A stretch of 64,000 bases of DNA. It comes from JANQMY01 sp965228775. Its GTDB lineage: Bacteria; Pseudomonadota; Alphaproteobacteria; JANQMY01. The translations under genes and the position numbers were made by a program. The notes beneath the pieces were generated by a model, which was not told the origin of the DNA, searched no databases, and saw only the letters and a list, made by a program, of their open reading frames with translations. Below, in pieces: positions 16,254 through 24,801 of this stretch; position 1 is the stretch's first letter; each line of letters begins with the position of its first letter. Location: assembly GCA_965228775.1 (NCBI GenBank), contig OZ245840.1, positions 1,364,001-1,428,000 of the forward strand. Reading direction: 5' to 3'.

Positions 16254-17184
16254 GTCTCCATTGCAGCCCCGTATTACTATCGCGAACTGCCTGGCGGATT
16301 TCTCGAAGTGCTTCGAAATATGAGCCTGTACAGTGGCCTTGAGCCTTTTTGATGTACGGATGAATTTTGCGAAGCCGATGAGCTGGAACCGCCGGAAACA
16401 AATGGTGTTCTATGTGATAATTGTTCTGGTTCGAGACATATTCCCACATCATGTTTGATGGATAGGAGCGCGTGTTTTTGAGAATCGATTTTGCGGTTCG
16501 CCTGCAACCTATGTGTTCGGGCACCTCAATCATGAAGTGAACAAGCTCAGCAACCACTAACCATGGTAAAAACCAAATGAGCAGGATGTGATCGATCCCA
16601 AAGATAACCACCCCACACAAACCGGCAATCAAAAAGGACAGTAAGAGAAAATACTCAACCCATATGTGGCGCCGAAATTTTCCTTTCGCTAGTTCGGGGT
16701 AATCATTCTGGAGAATATTTAGTGCAGTGACGAGAAAGGTTGGTATGCGCAGAAAATTCCATGCCCTAACAATCAGTGATACCGGGTTCGCCAGGGATTG
16801 AGGCGCATAATTGAATAGCTCTTGATCTCTTTCGGTGCCAACATATTTGTGATGATGCAGATGTTGAACCCGGTAGTGCGTGAAAGACACCAACATGGGC
16901 GCACCCAAAAAGAATCCAATTATCCTATTCAATTTCTCACTCTCGAATAGGTTGCCATGTAGAGCTTCATGCTGAAGTTCAAGACCATGTGCAAAGACAA
17001 CACCTAATGCCGCAACTAGAATGGCCTGAACAAAAACCTCTTCCGCAGCAAGAACGCTCGCGCCAAGCACTAATAGACTTGCGAAATACGCTGTGACTTT
17101 TGCGGTCGCGACTATGGGATTATTTCGCGACCAATGCGTTATCTGCGCACTCGAAATACCGACAGTATTCTCTGCGTGGCTCAT
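16234..17184 (-). CDS. Membrane fatty acid desaturase
   Basis: A 316-residue integral membrane di-iron desaturase/hydroxylase. All three histidine boxes are visible: HEALH (about 85), HYRVQHLHHH (about 112-121) and NYHIEHH (about 265), with pairs of membrane helices between them. The ATG at 17184 follows AGGAGA; an upstream TTG at 17208 lacks a site. It lies 39 bp after the P450 and overlaps the N-acyltransferase. It probably inserts a double bond or hydroxyl into the acyl or amine chain made by this cluster; a housekeeping role cannot be excluded. Confidence 0.88.
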   Translation of the reverse strand: MSHAENTVGISSAQITHWSRNNPIVATAKVTAYFASLLVLGASVLAAEEVFVQAILVAALGVVFAHGLELQHEALHGNLFESEKLNRIIGFFLGAPMLVSFTHYRVQHLHHHKYVGTERDQELFNYAPQSLANPVSLIVRAWNFLRIPTFLVTALNILQNDYPELAKGKFRRHIWVEYFLLLSFLIAGLCGVVIFGIDHILLIWFLPWLVVAELVHFMIEVPEHIGCRRTAKSILKNTRSYPSNMMWEYVSNQNNYHIEHHLFPAVPAHRLRKIHPYIKKAQGHCTGSYFEALREIRQAVRDSNTGLQWRHDQAGG

Positions 17185-17223
17185 GCCAGCAAAATCTCCT
17201 AGCGACAAAGAGTTTGACTTGAA

Positions 17224-18606
17224 TCAACGCCGTTCTAACGTCATCATAATTGGGTTTTTGGGCCTTAAGGTCACCAAACCAACCGCCTCAATACTCTGTC
17301 TAGGAACTAATCTTGGCTTGTATTTTTGTGCAATCATTGCAACGCCAATCACCAATTCAGTGATGGCCAATCGCGCGCCGATACAAATTCTAGGACCGGC
17401 GCCAAAGGGCATATACACATAGCGAGGCCGGGAACTCGGTGGCTCATTTTCAAAACGCCCCGGCATAAAATGATTGGCCCGTTCCCAGCGTTTCTGGTTT
17501 CTTTGTATCAACCAGGGCGACATAATAATCGTGGCACCTTTTGGTATTCGCAGACCATGGATTTCATCGTCTTCGAGGGCGGTTCGGGACATTGTATGTG
17601 CTGTTGGATACAGCCTGAGAGCCTCATCAACAATCATCCTCACTCTAGGTAGTTTTTCTAGGTCCTCAACTTCCGGCGCGCGTCCCCCCAAAACCGAGTC
17701 TACCTCTTCATGCAGCAAGCGCTCTTCCTCTGGGTGTTGATCGAGGAGGTACCAAATCCAACTCAAAATCGTAGACGCAGATTCGTGACCCGCGGTTAGA
17801 ACCGTCGCGACATGATCCCTGATTTCTCGGAGGTTCATCCGCTCTCCGGTTTCAGTATCACGCGCGCCCAACAACATGGACAGCAGGTCCGGTCTTTCGA
17901 TGCCTGATTGTTCCCGGTCGGCAATCAGTTTATTCGCGACACGATCAATTATCTGAATTGCTTTTGCGCCTTCATCGGAACGTGACCTGGGCACCCATGA
18001 CGGTAAGCCTAGAAGGTCAGCAAAACTTGGCCTTACACTTTGCTGATAAGTTGTGATCGCTTCGGATATCTCGTCGATATCTCTCTCATCTTCCGTTGAG
18101 AACATAATTCTGGAGATGACCTTTAAGGCAAGCCTACTCATTTCCGCAGACATGTTTATGGGCGCACCAGGTTCGGTCTCCTCCCACCTTTGGAGAATAG
18201 CCGCACTCATTTCGGTCATCGTCGGAACAAAGGTCATTATTCGCCGATGCTGAAATATAGGCTGTAGGGTCCGATGTTGACGCTTCCAAGTTTCATCTTC
18301 GCTGGTAAAAAGGCTCACGCCGAGGCCGGGTTCAAGCAGAACGCGCGCGATGCTGCCCTTGTGATAATTGTCCGCGTTGTCGAGCAATACATGCTTGACG
18401 TATTCCGGAGCATTAAGCACGAACATATGCCGCTTAAACATTTGAACTTCGAGAAAGTCGTCGCGATAAGCGTCTTCCGGCCACATTGCGACGCCGCTGT
18501 CACGGCTGGCGGCCCACAGATACCTTAAGACCGAAACTTTACCTGTTGGCGGACTGGGCATGGTCGGCATAGGTCGCCCTTCAATTATAGTTGAAACACT
18601 TCCCAT
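17224..18606 (-). CDS. Cytochrome P450
   Basis: A 460-residue soluble P450 with the I-helix motif AGHESAST, the K-helix ExxR (EALRLYP) and the haem-binding loop FGAGPRICIGARLA. Several upstream starts exist to 18651, but the ATG at 18606 is the one with a good ribosome site (GGAGG five bases upstream). First gene of a six-gene run: P450, desaturase, N-acyltransferase, aminotransferase fusion and membrane proteins. Its sequence style (LLHEEVDSVLGGRAPEVEDLEKLPRV, read in part) resembles CYP102/fatty-acid-type P450s, so hydroxylation of an alkyl chain is likely. No redox partner gene lies nearby. Confidence 0.93.
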   Translation of the reverse strand: MGSVSTIIEGRPMPTMPSPPTGKVSVLRYLWAASRDSGVAMWPEDAYRDDFLEVQMFKRHMFVLNAPEYVKHVLLDNADNYHKGSIARVLLEPGLGVSLFTSEDETWKRQHRTLQPIFQHRRIMTFVPTMTEMSAAILQRWEETEPGAPINMSAEMSRLALKVISRIMFSTEDERDIDEISEAITTYQQSVRPSFADLLGLPSWVPRSRSDEGAKAIQIIDRVANKLIADREQSGIERPDLLSMLLGARDTETGERMNLREIRDHVATVLTAGHESASTILSWIWYLLDQHPEEERLLHEEVDSVLGGRAPEVEDLEKLPRVRMIVDEALRLYPTAHTMSRTALEDDEIHGLRIPKGATIIMSPWLIQRNQKRWERANHFMPGRFENEPPSSRPRYVYMPFGAGPRICIGARLAITELVIGVAMIAQKYKPRLVPRQSIEAVGLVTLRPKNPIMMTLERR

Positions 18607-18648
18607 TTGCGCCTCCATGGTGCTCATTGTGAATACTCGTTTAAGTAA

Positions 18649-18779
18649 CATCTATTTTTTTTACAAGTCAATCGAGTATCGCGTATAAGACGCGTATAAT
18701 TTTTTTCCGCTGATCGTTCTCAATTGGACGCACAGAATAAATTTCAATCTGAACAAATAGCTTTGCAGGTACTTGTTAG
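18649..18779. promoter_or_regulatory. Divergent promoter region with repeated GCGTATAA
   Basis: This AT-rich spacer separates the P450 operon (minus) from the ceramidase-like gene (plus). GCGTATAA occurs twice in direct orientation, at 18681-18688 and 18692-18699, with starts 11 bp apart, about one helical turn. That spacing suits a regulator binding one face of the DNA. Confidence 0.4.
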
Positions 18780-19442
18780 GTGATCGAACTCAACTTACCG
18801 GACCTCGTATATTGTGAGCGTTCCGAAGACGAAATATGGGGAGAACCATTGAACGCGATATCAAACATCGCGTTTTTTATCGCCGCGTTTTTCTCCAGTA
18901 AATTCTACGCAAATCCGGTTGAAGACAAACCTGCTCTGATACTCTCCATACTGATCGGTATTATTGGACTTGGCAGTCTTTTATTTCATACGTTCGCGAA
19001 TGTATGGACCCAACTGGCCGACGTTATTCCAATCATGGCCTTCATTGGAGCCTATTTTGTCATTGTTCTTCGGCGGGTGTTTAAGTGTGCATATCCAACA
19101 ATTGCGGCTGCCTTCTTGATCCTTGGAACTGCCAGCGTGTTCATCGACCAGTTGCTTCCCTTTGAGCTTCCAAACAATTCGAACGGTTACCTTCCAGCGA
19201 TTATTTCATTGATAGCAGTCACCCTGTTCGCCGCATTGAAACAGAGCCCCGCATCGCGGTCCCTCATCTATGGGAGCGGCCTGATCTGTTTGGCATTTCT
19301 ATTCCGCGGCATTGATTTAACAACCTGTTCAAAAATACCTTGGGGCACTCACTTCCTTTGGCACATCTTTGTCGCATCCGGCCTTTTGTTGTTGGTTCGG
19401 GCTCTTTATTTAGCCCGCCCATCAACCAGAGCTGTCTATTAG
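18780..19442 (+). CDS. Ceramidase-family (CREST) membrane hydrolase
   Basis: A 220-residue protein with seven predicted membrane helices. The start (YCERSEDEIWGEPLNAISN) and the motifs LLFHTFANVWTQLADVIPI and THFLWHIFVA give the serine/histidine, aspartate and HxxxH metal ligands of the alkaline ceramidase/CREST superfamily, zinc-dependent hydrolases acting on lipid amides. It starts with GTG at 18780. It is the only plus-strand gene in the island, divergent from the P450 operon and convergent with the reductase operon. A lipid-amide hydrolase fits a cluster predicted to make acyl amides or amines, but bacterial members are mostly uncharacterised. Confidence 0.75.
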   Translation: MIELNLPDLVYCERSEDEIWGEPLNAISNIAFFIAAFFSSKFYANPVEDKPALILSILIGIIGLGSLLFHTFANVWTQLADVIPIMAFIGAYFVIVLRRVFKCAYPTIAAAFLILGTASVFIDQLLPFELPNNSNGYLPAIISLIAVTLFAALKQSPASRSLIYGSGLICLAFLFRGIDLTTCSKIPWGTHFLWHIFVASGLLLLVRALYLARPSTRAVY

Positions 19443-19538
19443 AACGTCAGCGGTTCGCAGCAACTATTTACGCAGACATAACTGCAGCTTAGACACAGAC
19501 TCCGCATGCTGCGGCGAGCAAGTGATGGTGATTTAGGT

Positions 19539-20630
19539 CTAGGCTGCCCAACGTTTCGCCTTACCGAGAACAATGTTTTCGTTCTTGCTGCACCAAAACT
19601 GCAGACATTTGTCGAAGTAATCGTCAAACCTTGGTCCTGTTAGAACAAGGGAACCATCACTAGGACTCATAGGCTCTAGTACTGCGAAGTATGGTTCAAA
19701 TGCAGACAAGAGTTTCAGTACCCTCTTCTCCTGCGCACTCAGAGTATCGTCTATCAAAGGCCTAAAGAGACGCGCAAAACGCTCAGGCGGAACGCAAGGA
19801 ACAACTTGAATGGAGTCTAGCCCATTCGCCGCGCGTAATTGATTAACCGCCGAAATCGAACGACTTACTACTTCACTTACAGTTGGCGCTTGATCTCCGC
19901 TTATCGCGTAGACAACCTTCGACTTACCAGCATTACCAAACGTCGCATGCAGAACAGCCTCGACCACAACATCAATGGGTACAATATCAACCAGTGCGTT
20001 TGGATACCCGACGACAATCGGGAGCAATCCACGCGCATAGGCCTTTAAAAGAGGATAAATTCCACTGAATTTCGAGATGCCGCCATCATTGCTCCGACCG
20101 ACGATAATACTCGGTCGAACAATCATCCAAGGAAGTCGAGACTCTTGTACGGCCCTTTCCGCGACAAACTTTGAATATTCGTATGTGTTGCTAAATCGAC
20201 GATCAAGACGATTGAGACCTTGGCTTTCTGTGGACAAAGGACGTTCCGTTGAAAAAGCCGTTGAGACGTAAACGAACTTTTCCAAGCCGGTTGCATGAGA
20301 TTCGATCTGCGACACCAATTGCTCGGTCACAATAGCATTTGTGTTGAGTGCGTCTTCCTCAGGGGCGTTCCATCTAACGTCTGCAGCCATATGAACCACA
20401 TGGGTTACTTGGCTTACCTTATTCCGGAACGCAGGGTCACTCCAGAAGTTCGATCTCAAGTCGGCTGTGACTACATCTATTCGGGCATCATCTAAGTTTC
20501 GGGGCAAACGCCCCCTAGTAATCACCATAAAACGCGCGTTGGGCCTTAACTCCATCAATGCGGGCAAAGCGTAAGAGCCTAGTACGCCTGTCGCTCCCGT
20601 TACTAGAACCAGTTCCTGCAATCCACTCAT
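19539..20630 (-). CDS. NAD(P)-dependent acyl (thioester) reductase, extended SDR
   Basis: A 363-residue extended short-chain dehydrogenase of the NAD_binding_4 group, which includes fatty acyl reductases and thioester reductase domains. It shows the glycine motif TGATGVLGS (11-19), HMAADVRWN, the active-site YEYSK, and RPSIIVGRS. These enzymes reduce acyl-CoA or acyl-ACP to an aldehyde. It is the last gene of an operon with SRPBCC, aminotransferase and acyl-CoA dehydrogenase genes. That order suggests the aldehyde is handed to the aminotransferase to give a fatty amine. A sugar-type epimerase role is less likely given the neighbours. Confidence 0.78.
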   Translation of the reverse strand: MSGLQELVLVTGATGVLGSYALPALMELRPNARFMVITRGRLPRNLDDARIDVVTADLRSNFWSDPAFRNKVSQVTHVVHMAADVRWNAPEEDALNTNAIVTEQLVSQIESHATGLEKFVYVSTAFSTERPLSTESQGLNRLDRRFSNTYEYSKFVAERAVQESRLPWMIVRPSIIVGRSNDGGISKFSGIYPLLKAYARGLLPIVVGYPNALVDIVPIDVVVEAVLHATFGNAGKSKVVYAISGDQAPTVSEVVSRSISAVNQLRAANGLDSIQVVPCVPPERFARLFRPLIDDTLSAQEKRVLKLLSAFEPYFAVLEPMSPSDGSLVLTGPRFDDYFDKCLQFWCSKNENIVLGKAKRWAA

Positions 20631-20650
20631 TTGATTTTCCCAAGAAGAAG

Positions 20651-21112
20651 CTATTGAGCGCTTGCGCTGGAAACGAGTGCTTGTCTCTCTGATTCCAATG
20701 ACAAAAGCATGAGCCGAGCGTTTTCACCCAACGCCCGTTCTGCAATAGGGTTAAGCATGTCCTGAAGGATCGGAATTCCGATTTCAAAATCGATTTCGAG
20801 AATGGCTTCAGTCACGTCGGGAGAAAGCGACCGCAGCTTCCAGAAGCCGCGTAACCATTGGAGGTCTCCGTCAACTTGGCTGTATTGTATCCTGTATTCA
20901 TCCGGAAAGAACTCGGCTCGTTCAAGCCACTTTAAGAGCGATCCTTTCAGGACGACCTCCCATTCCGATATGGCAAAATTCTCACCTTTCTCCACGACCA
21001 CTATGGATTTCACAGGATCCATCAATAGGGGATAGCGTTCGACAGCCCTAAGTGTATTCCATACATTCTCGATTTCGGAGTTAAGGACCTCTTCTACACG
21101 AACGACTGGCAT
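20651..21112 (-). CDS. SRPBCC (START-like) protein
   Basis: A 153-residue single-domain protein of the polyketide cyclase/SRPBCC type: VLNSEIENVWNTLRAVERYP at the start, a beta-rich middle, and a long C-terminal helix. These folds bind hydrophobic ligands. It lies 9 bp after an aminotransferase gene and 20 bp before the acyl reductase. The same pair of domains is fused in the gene at 13921-15621, so the two proteins probably work as a complex. Confidence 0.75.
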   Translation of the reverse strand: MPVVRVEEVLNSEIENVWNTLRAVERYPLLMDPVKSIVVVEKGENFAISEWEVVLKGSLLKWLERAEFFPDEYRIQYSQVDGDLQWLRGFWKLRSLSPDVTEAILEIDFEIGIPILQDMLNPIAERALGENARLMLLSLESERQALVSSASAQ

Positions 21113-21121
21113 TTTCGCCTC

Positions 21122-22387
21122 CTAGTTTTCTATATCCTGTAACGTGCGCAGCGAAGCGTTCACCAAGCCCCGTTCCGCATAGTCGATCTCCTCCGAGCGT
21201 AGAAAAGCTGGAGGTGTTAGTCGGATGACGTGAGGAGTTGTAAGGCACGGGGTCACGAGCAACCGTTCTGCAAAACAATTCCGAATGAAGTAGCCTGCAA
21301 TATCGGGGCGCGTGCAGTGTATCCCCCAAAGAAGACCACGTCCCGTTACCTCTGAGAACAACTGACCATGTCGTGCGACGAGTCTTTGGAGAGCACTTTC
21401 TATTCGAGCGGATACATCACTGCAGCTGTGTTCGAATTCAGGACTGGAAACAATTCTTAGAGTTGCCTCCATCGCTGCACATGCGAGAGGATTGCCGCCA
21501 AAAGTAGAGCTGTGAAGAATATAGTCTCGATCAAATGCGGAAAACGCCTCGGGCGTCGCGATAACGGCAGAAATCGGAATAACACCCCCTCCGAGCGCTT
21601 TTCCCGCAAGGAGAATGTCGGGACGAATGCCATATTGGTCAGCAGCCCAGGGCGTTCCACACCTGTTAAGACCACATTGGATCTCATCAAAAATAAGGAG
21701 GGCGCCGGTTTGGTCACACGCTTTTCGCAAAGCGCGAAGCATCGCCTCAGACAACTCGAATATGCCGCCCTCACCTTGCACCGGCTCTGCAATGACAGCT
21801 GCAGGATTTGCTTCAACAATGGCTTGCCACGCTGCGTCTGCGTCGTCCCTTGGAATTTTCTTTACGTCTGGAACCAACGGGAGGAACGGGCCTTGAAATG
21901 CGTCAGCATCCGTAACAGAAAGAGCTCCCATCGTCTTACCATGATAGCTCTTCTCTAAATGAACAATACCGCTACGTCCGACCGTCGCCCGAGCGAGTTT
22001 CAAAGCTGCCTCAACCGCTTCGGCCCCGGAATTAAGGAGCATAATCTTGTTCAGTCCCGGCGGCGCGAATGAAGCAAGCGCTTTATGAGCGGCAGCTTGT
22101 GCTACCGACGGGAATGCTCGCGAAGAGATCGGCAAATGATCCAGCTGCAATCGAACTGCTTCCAAAATGTCTGGATGCCGATGCCCCAAGATGAAAACAG
22201 CATATGACCCAAAGTCGAGATACCTTTTGCCGGATCCTGTAGTTACCCATGGGCCGCGGGCTGTGGTCTCAACCTCATCGCTGCCGGTGAATGAATAAAG
22301 TACAGAGCGACTCCGCGACCCAAACTCTTTGATGTCGGCATGCACATCGGAAACTGTCGTATCGTGGGCGCTCGACTGCCCCTGCAT
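21122..22387 (-). CDS. Class III aminotransferase
   Basis: A 421-residue PLP enzyme with LNSGAEAVEAALKLAR at 118, SYHGKTMGA, the aspartate of DEIQCGLNRCG at 234 and the PLP lysine of AGKALGGG at 263. It lacks the SRPBCC extension seen in its paralogue at 13921-15621 but is followed by a separate SRPBCC gene. Operon order is acyl-CoA dehydrogenase, aminotransferase, SRPBCC, reductase, with gaps of 18, 9 and 20 bp. Conversion of a fatty aldehyde to an amine is inferred; ornithine- or acetylornithine-type activity is the main alternative because argC is also nearby. Confidence 0.88.
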   Translation of the reverse strand: MQGQSSAHDTTVSDVHADIKEFGSRSRSVLYSFTGSDEVETTARGPWVTTGSGKRYLDFGSYAVFILGHRHPDILEAVRLQLDHLPISSRAFPSVAQAAAHKALASFAPPGLNKIMLLNSGAEAVEAALKLARATVGRSGIVHLEKSYHGKTMGALSVTDADAFQGPFLPLVPDVKKIPRDDADAAWQAIVEANPAAVIAEPVQGEGGIFELSEAMLRALRKACDQTGALLIFDEIQCGLNRCGTPWAADQYGIRPDILLAGKALGGGVIPISAVIATPEAFSAFDRDYILHSSTFGGNPLACAAMEATLRIVSSPEFEHSCSDVSARIESALQRLVARHGQLFSEVTGRGLLWGIHCTRPDIAGYFIRNCFAERLLVTPCLTTPHVIRLTPPAFLRSEEIDYAERGLVNASLRTLQDIEN

Positions 22388-22405
22388 CTGAAATCCTTTC
22401 CGAGA

Positions 22406-23587
22406 TCATTCAATCTCAAAGGAGAACGGGCGGCCCAAAGCCCAGCGACCAATTATCTGCCGAGATGTAAATCGCGTGGGGGGATGAAATCTCATGGCAT
22501 TTACGTCCCGTACCAATCGAGAGAGCTTTGACTCGCTTGAATAAGCGCGCGCACCAGCGGTCTCCATAAGGTTCGCAACCGCATTACAACAGATGTCCAC
22601 AGCATGGTGTTTTATCGCGACCGCTCGCGGCAGGAGTTCATTGACGTTCGCTCGATCGTCTTCAAACTCTTTCGCCAAGCCAAAACATGCACTCTCAATT
22701 GAAATGAGCGAGGCTGCCAAGTCACCCACAACATCCTGAAAAGACGAATTCGCCGAACGTGGAGCATTCAGGTGAGCAATGACCGACTTATTCAGTTCGG
22801 TTTTCGCCTCATCAAACGCCGACCAAACAAGACCTAGGTAAGAAGAAGTCATCATAAGACAAAACCAGATCAGTCCTGCGGCAAACGTGTCATCAGGATC
22901 AAATCCCGGCTTACATCTATGAAACACGACAGACTCAGGCACAAAGCAGTCCTCAAAAATCAATGTGTCTGACTCTGAAGCTCGCATCCCAAGCCCATTC
23001 CAGCTTTTGCGAACTGATACACCATCTGTTTTTGTTGGAAGAACAATGATGAGTAAGCGATCTTCTCGGTCTTCGTTAGACAACGCTTGAAGACAGATGA
23101 GATCCGACCGGCCAGCTAAAGAACAGGGCACCTTTATTCCCGACAGCCGGAAACCGCCATCGACTGCTGTCGCTTGACATTGAGAACGTAGGAGGCTTCC
23201 TCCCAAACCGGGCTCCGCGAAGGCGGAGCAAATTACGAGATTTTGTGTGGCGATGGCTTCTAAAAGCGCCCAGGACAGATCCCGCTCCCGACGCCAATGC
23301 TCAACGATAATTCCCACTGTGAATAAGTGCATGGTGAATGCAACCGCCAAGCCGGAATCCGCCCTGCCAAGCGCCATCTGAGCTTCACAGCAGTCGGAAA
23401 GATCTGCCCCTCTACCGCCAAATTCAACCGGGACAGCTAATCCCAGATAGCCTTGTTCCTTAAGGGTCCTAAGACTGCTTTCGTGAATGCTGCCAGATTG
23501 ATCAGCTGTCTGAGCGTTAGCTGCAATACTGTTCATCACCTCAGAACAGAAGAAGGACTCCGAATGTCGTGAGTGGATCGAGCTCAT
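22406..23587 (-). CDS. Acyl-CoA dehydrogenase family protein
   Basis: A 393-residue flavoprotein with the family layout: helical N-terminal domain (LKEQGYLGLAVPVEFGGRG), a beta domain containing FAEPGLGGS, and a C-terminal helical domain (ETAGARAYSSESKLSRLVRDV, read in part). The usual catalytic glutamate position was not confirmed by eye. It leads the four-gene operon with aminotransferase, SRPBCC and reductase genes, and may put a double bond into the acyl chain before reduction, as proposed for TamP in tambjamine biosynthesis. The FMN-dependent (DszC-like) monooxygenase subgroup is an alternative. Confidence 0.8.
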   Translation of the reverse strand: MSSIHSRHSESFFCSEVMNSIAANAQTADQSGSIHESSLRTLKEQGYLGLAVPVEFGGRGADLSDCCEAQMALGRADSGLAVAFTMHLFTVGIIVEHWRRERDLSWALLEAIATQNLVICSAFAEPGLGGSLLRSQCQATAVDGGFRLSGIKVPCSLAGRSDLICLQALSNEDREDRLLIIVLPTKTDGVSVRKSWNGLGMRASESDTLIFEDCFVPESVVFHRCKPGFDPDDTFAAGLIWFCLMMTSSYLGLVWSAFDEAKTELNKSVIAHLNAPRSANSSFQDVVGDLAASLISIESACFGLAKEFEDDRANVNELLPRAVAIKHHAVDICCNAVANLMETAGARAYSSESKLSRLVRDVNAMRFHPPTRFTSRQIIGRWALGRPFSFEIE

Positions 23588-23757
23588 GAGCTACCTAGTA
23601 GCAAATAACTTTTATAGTGTAAATGAACGTATTGCTACTTAGGGTATTTTTCTCTGGGGACGCCTAACCGCCCTGCGAAAACAAAGGCAACACTTAAAGA
23701 AGGAAGAACCGTTTGGAAGAGCTAAGATTGTCGCCTGAGGCCTTGCTAATCTAGCAT
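23588..23757 (-). promoter_or_regulatory. Promoter region of the acyl-CoA dehydrogenase operon
   Basis: A 170-bp gap between argC and the acyl-CoA dehydrogenase gene. The 60 bp before the latter are AT-rich with a TATAAA-like element on the minus strand. No clear operator or terminator is visible. Confidence 0.3.
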
Positions 23758-24801
23758 TCAGGGAAACATCGTCACCTGTAGCAGACCTGTTGTTTCCGGA
23801 ATTCCAAACATGACATTCATATTTTGGATTCCTTGCCCTGCAGATCCTTTCACTAAATTATCCAATGTGGAAAAAACAATGGCCCGACCGGGTATCCGGT
23901 CTTCCTGCATGGAGATGAAACAAAAATTTGAACCTCGTACATGGTGCGTGCTCGGATGCTCTTCGACGACAGTTACGAAGGGCTCGTTCTCATATCTGAA
24001 CTTTAGGCAGTCTCTTAGTGACCTTATCGTACGACCGCTACTGAACTTCAGGTACAAAGTGACAAGTTCACCCCGGTTCATGGGCACCAGATGTGGCGTG
24101 AAACTAACGATAGTGTCGCGGCCAGCCGCAATCGATATTTCCTGCTCAATCTCTGGTGCATGCCGATGGGCGCCTACCGAATACGGCTGAAATCCTTCGG
24201 CACGCTCACAGAACAACAAGGTCTCTTTAAGCGAGCGACCAGCGCCACTGATACCAGACTTTGCGTCAATGACAATATCGTCAACATCAATCAGCTTGTC
24301 GGTAACCAGAGGAAGCAAAGCCAACAGTGCAGCGGTCGGATAGCATCCGGGGCAAGCAGCAAGACGCGCACTGGCGATCGCGTCACGATTATGCTCCGTG
24401 AGTCCATATACGGCATTCTTCAATAACTCTGGCGATGTGTGCTCAATGCCATACCATTTTTGGTACGTTGCATTATCCCTAATTCTAAAGTCAGCGGACA
24501 AATCAACAAGGCGAACGTCATCTGGTAAGTCGCGAAGCACTTGTTGGCTGGTGGCATGAGGCAAACATGAGAACGCGACATCAATATCAGACCAGTCCGC
24601 GTCATCTAATGGGTCGAGTTTCATTTCACCATAGGCACTCAGGTGTGGAAACACCGAGGTAAGTGGCCGGCCAGCATGAGAATTGGCGATAAGGAGCGCC
24701 ACCCTTACATTTGGATGCAAAGCAAGAAGTCGCAGGACTTCTGCTCCGGTATAACCCGACGCTCCAATAACCGCGACATTGATACGGTTGCCGTCCATCA
24801 T
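23758..24801 (-). CDS. argC: N-acetyl-gamma-glutamyl-phosphate reductase
   Basis: A 347-residue type 1 ArgC: the NADP-binding motif VIGASGYTGAEVLRLL at 10, the catalytic cysteine in AACPGCYPTAALLAL (about 155), and the C-terminal GSAGQGIQNMNVMFG. In arginine biosynthesis it reduces N-acetylglutamyl phosphate to the semialdehyde, the substrate of a class III aminotransferase (ArgD). Here it overlaps the MFS gene by 4 bp and sits beside two class III aminotransferases, with no argB, argJ or argF in view. It may be a pathway-specific copy acting on an N-acyl glutamate-type intermediate, or the cell's ordinary ArgC carried along; the sequence does not decide. Confidence 0.9.
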   Translation of the reverse strand: MMDGNRINVAVIGASGYTGAEVLRLLALHPNVRVALLIANSHAGRPLTSVFPHLSAYGEMKLDPLDDADWSDIDVAFSCLPHATSQQVLRDLPDDVRLVDLSADFRIRDNATYQKWYGIEHTSPELLKNAVYGLTEHNRDAIASARLAACPGCYPTAALLALLPLVTDKLIDVDDIVIDAKSGISGAGRSLKETLLFCERAEGFQPYSVGAHRHAPEIEQEISIAAGRDTIVSFTPHLVPMNRGELVTLYLKFSSGRTIRSLRDCLKFRYENEPFVTVVEEHPSTHHVRGSNFCFISMQEDRIPGRAIVFSTLDNLVKGSAGQGIQNMNVMFGIPETTGLLQVTMFP

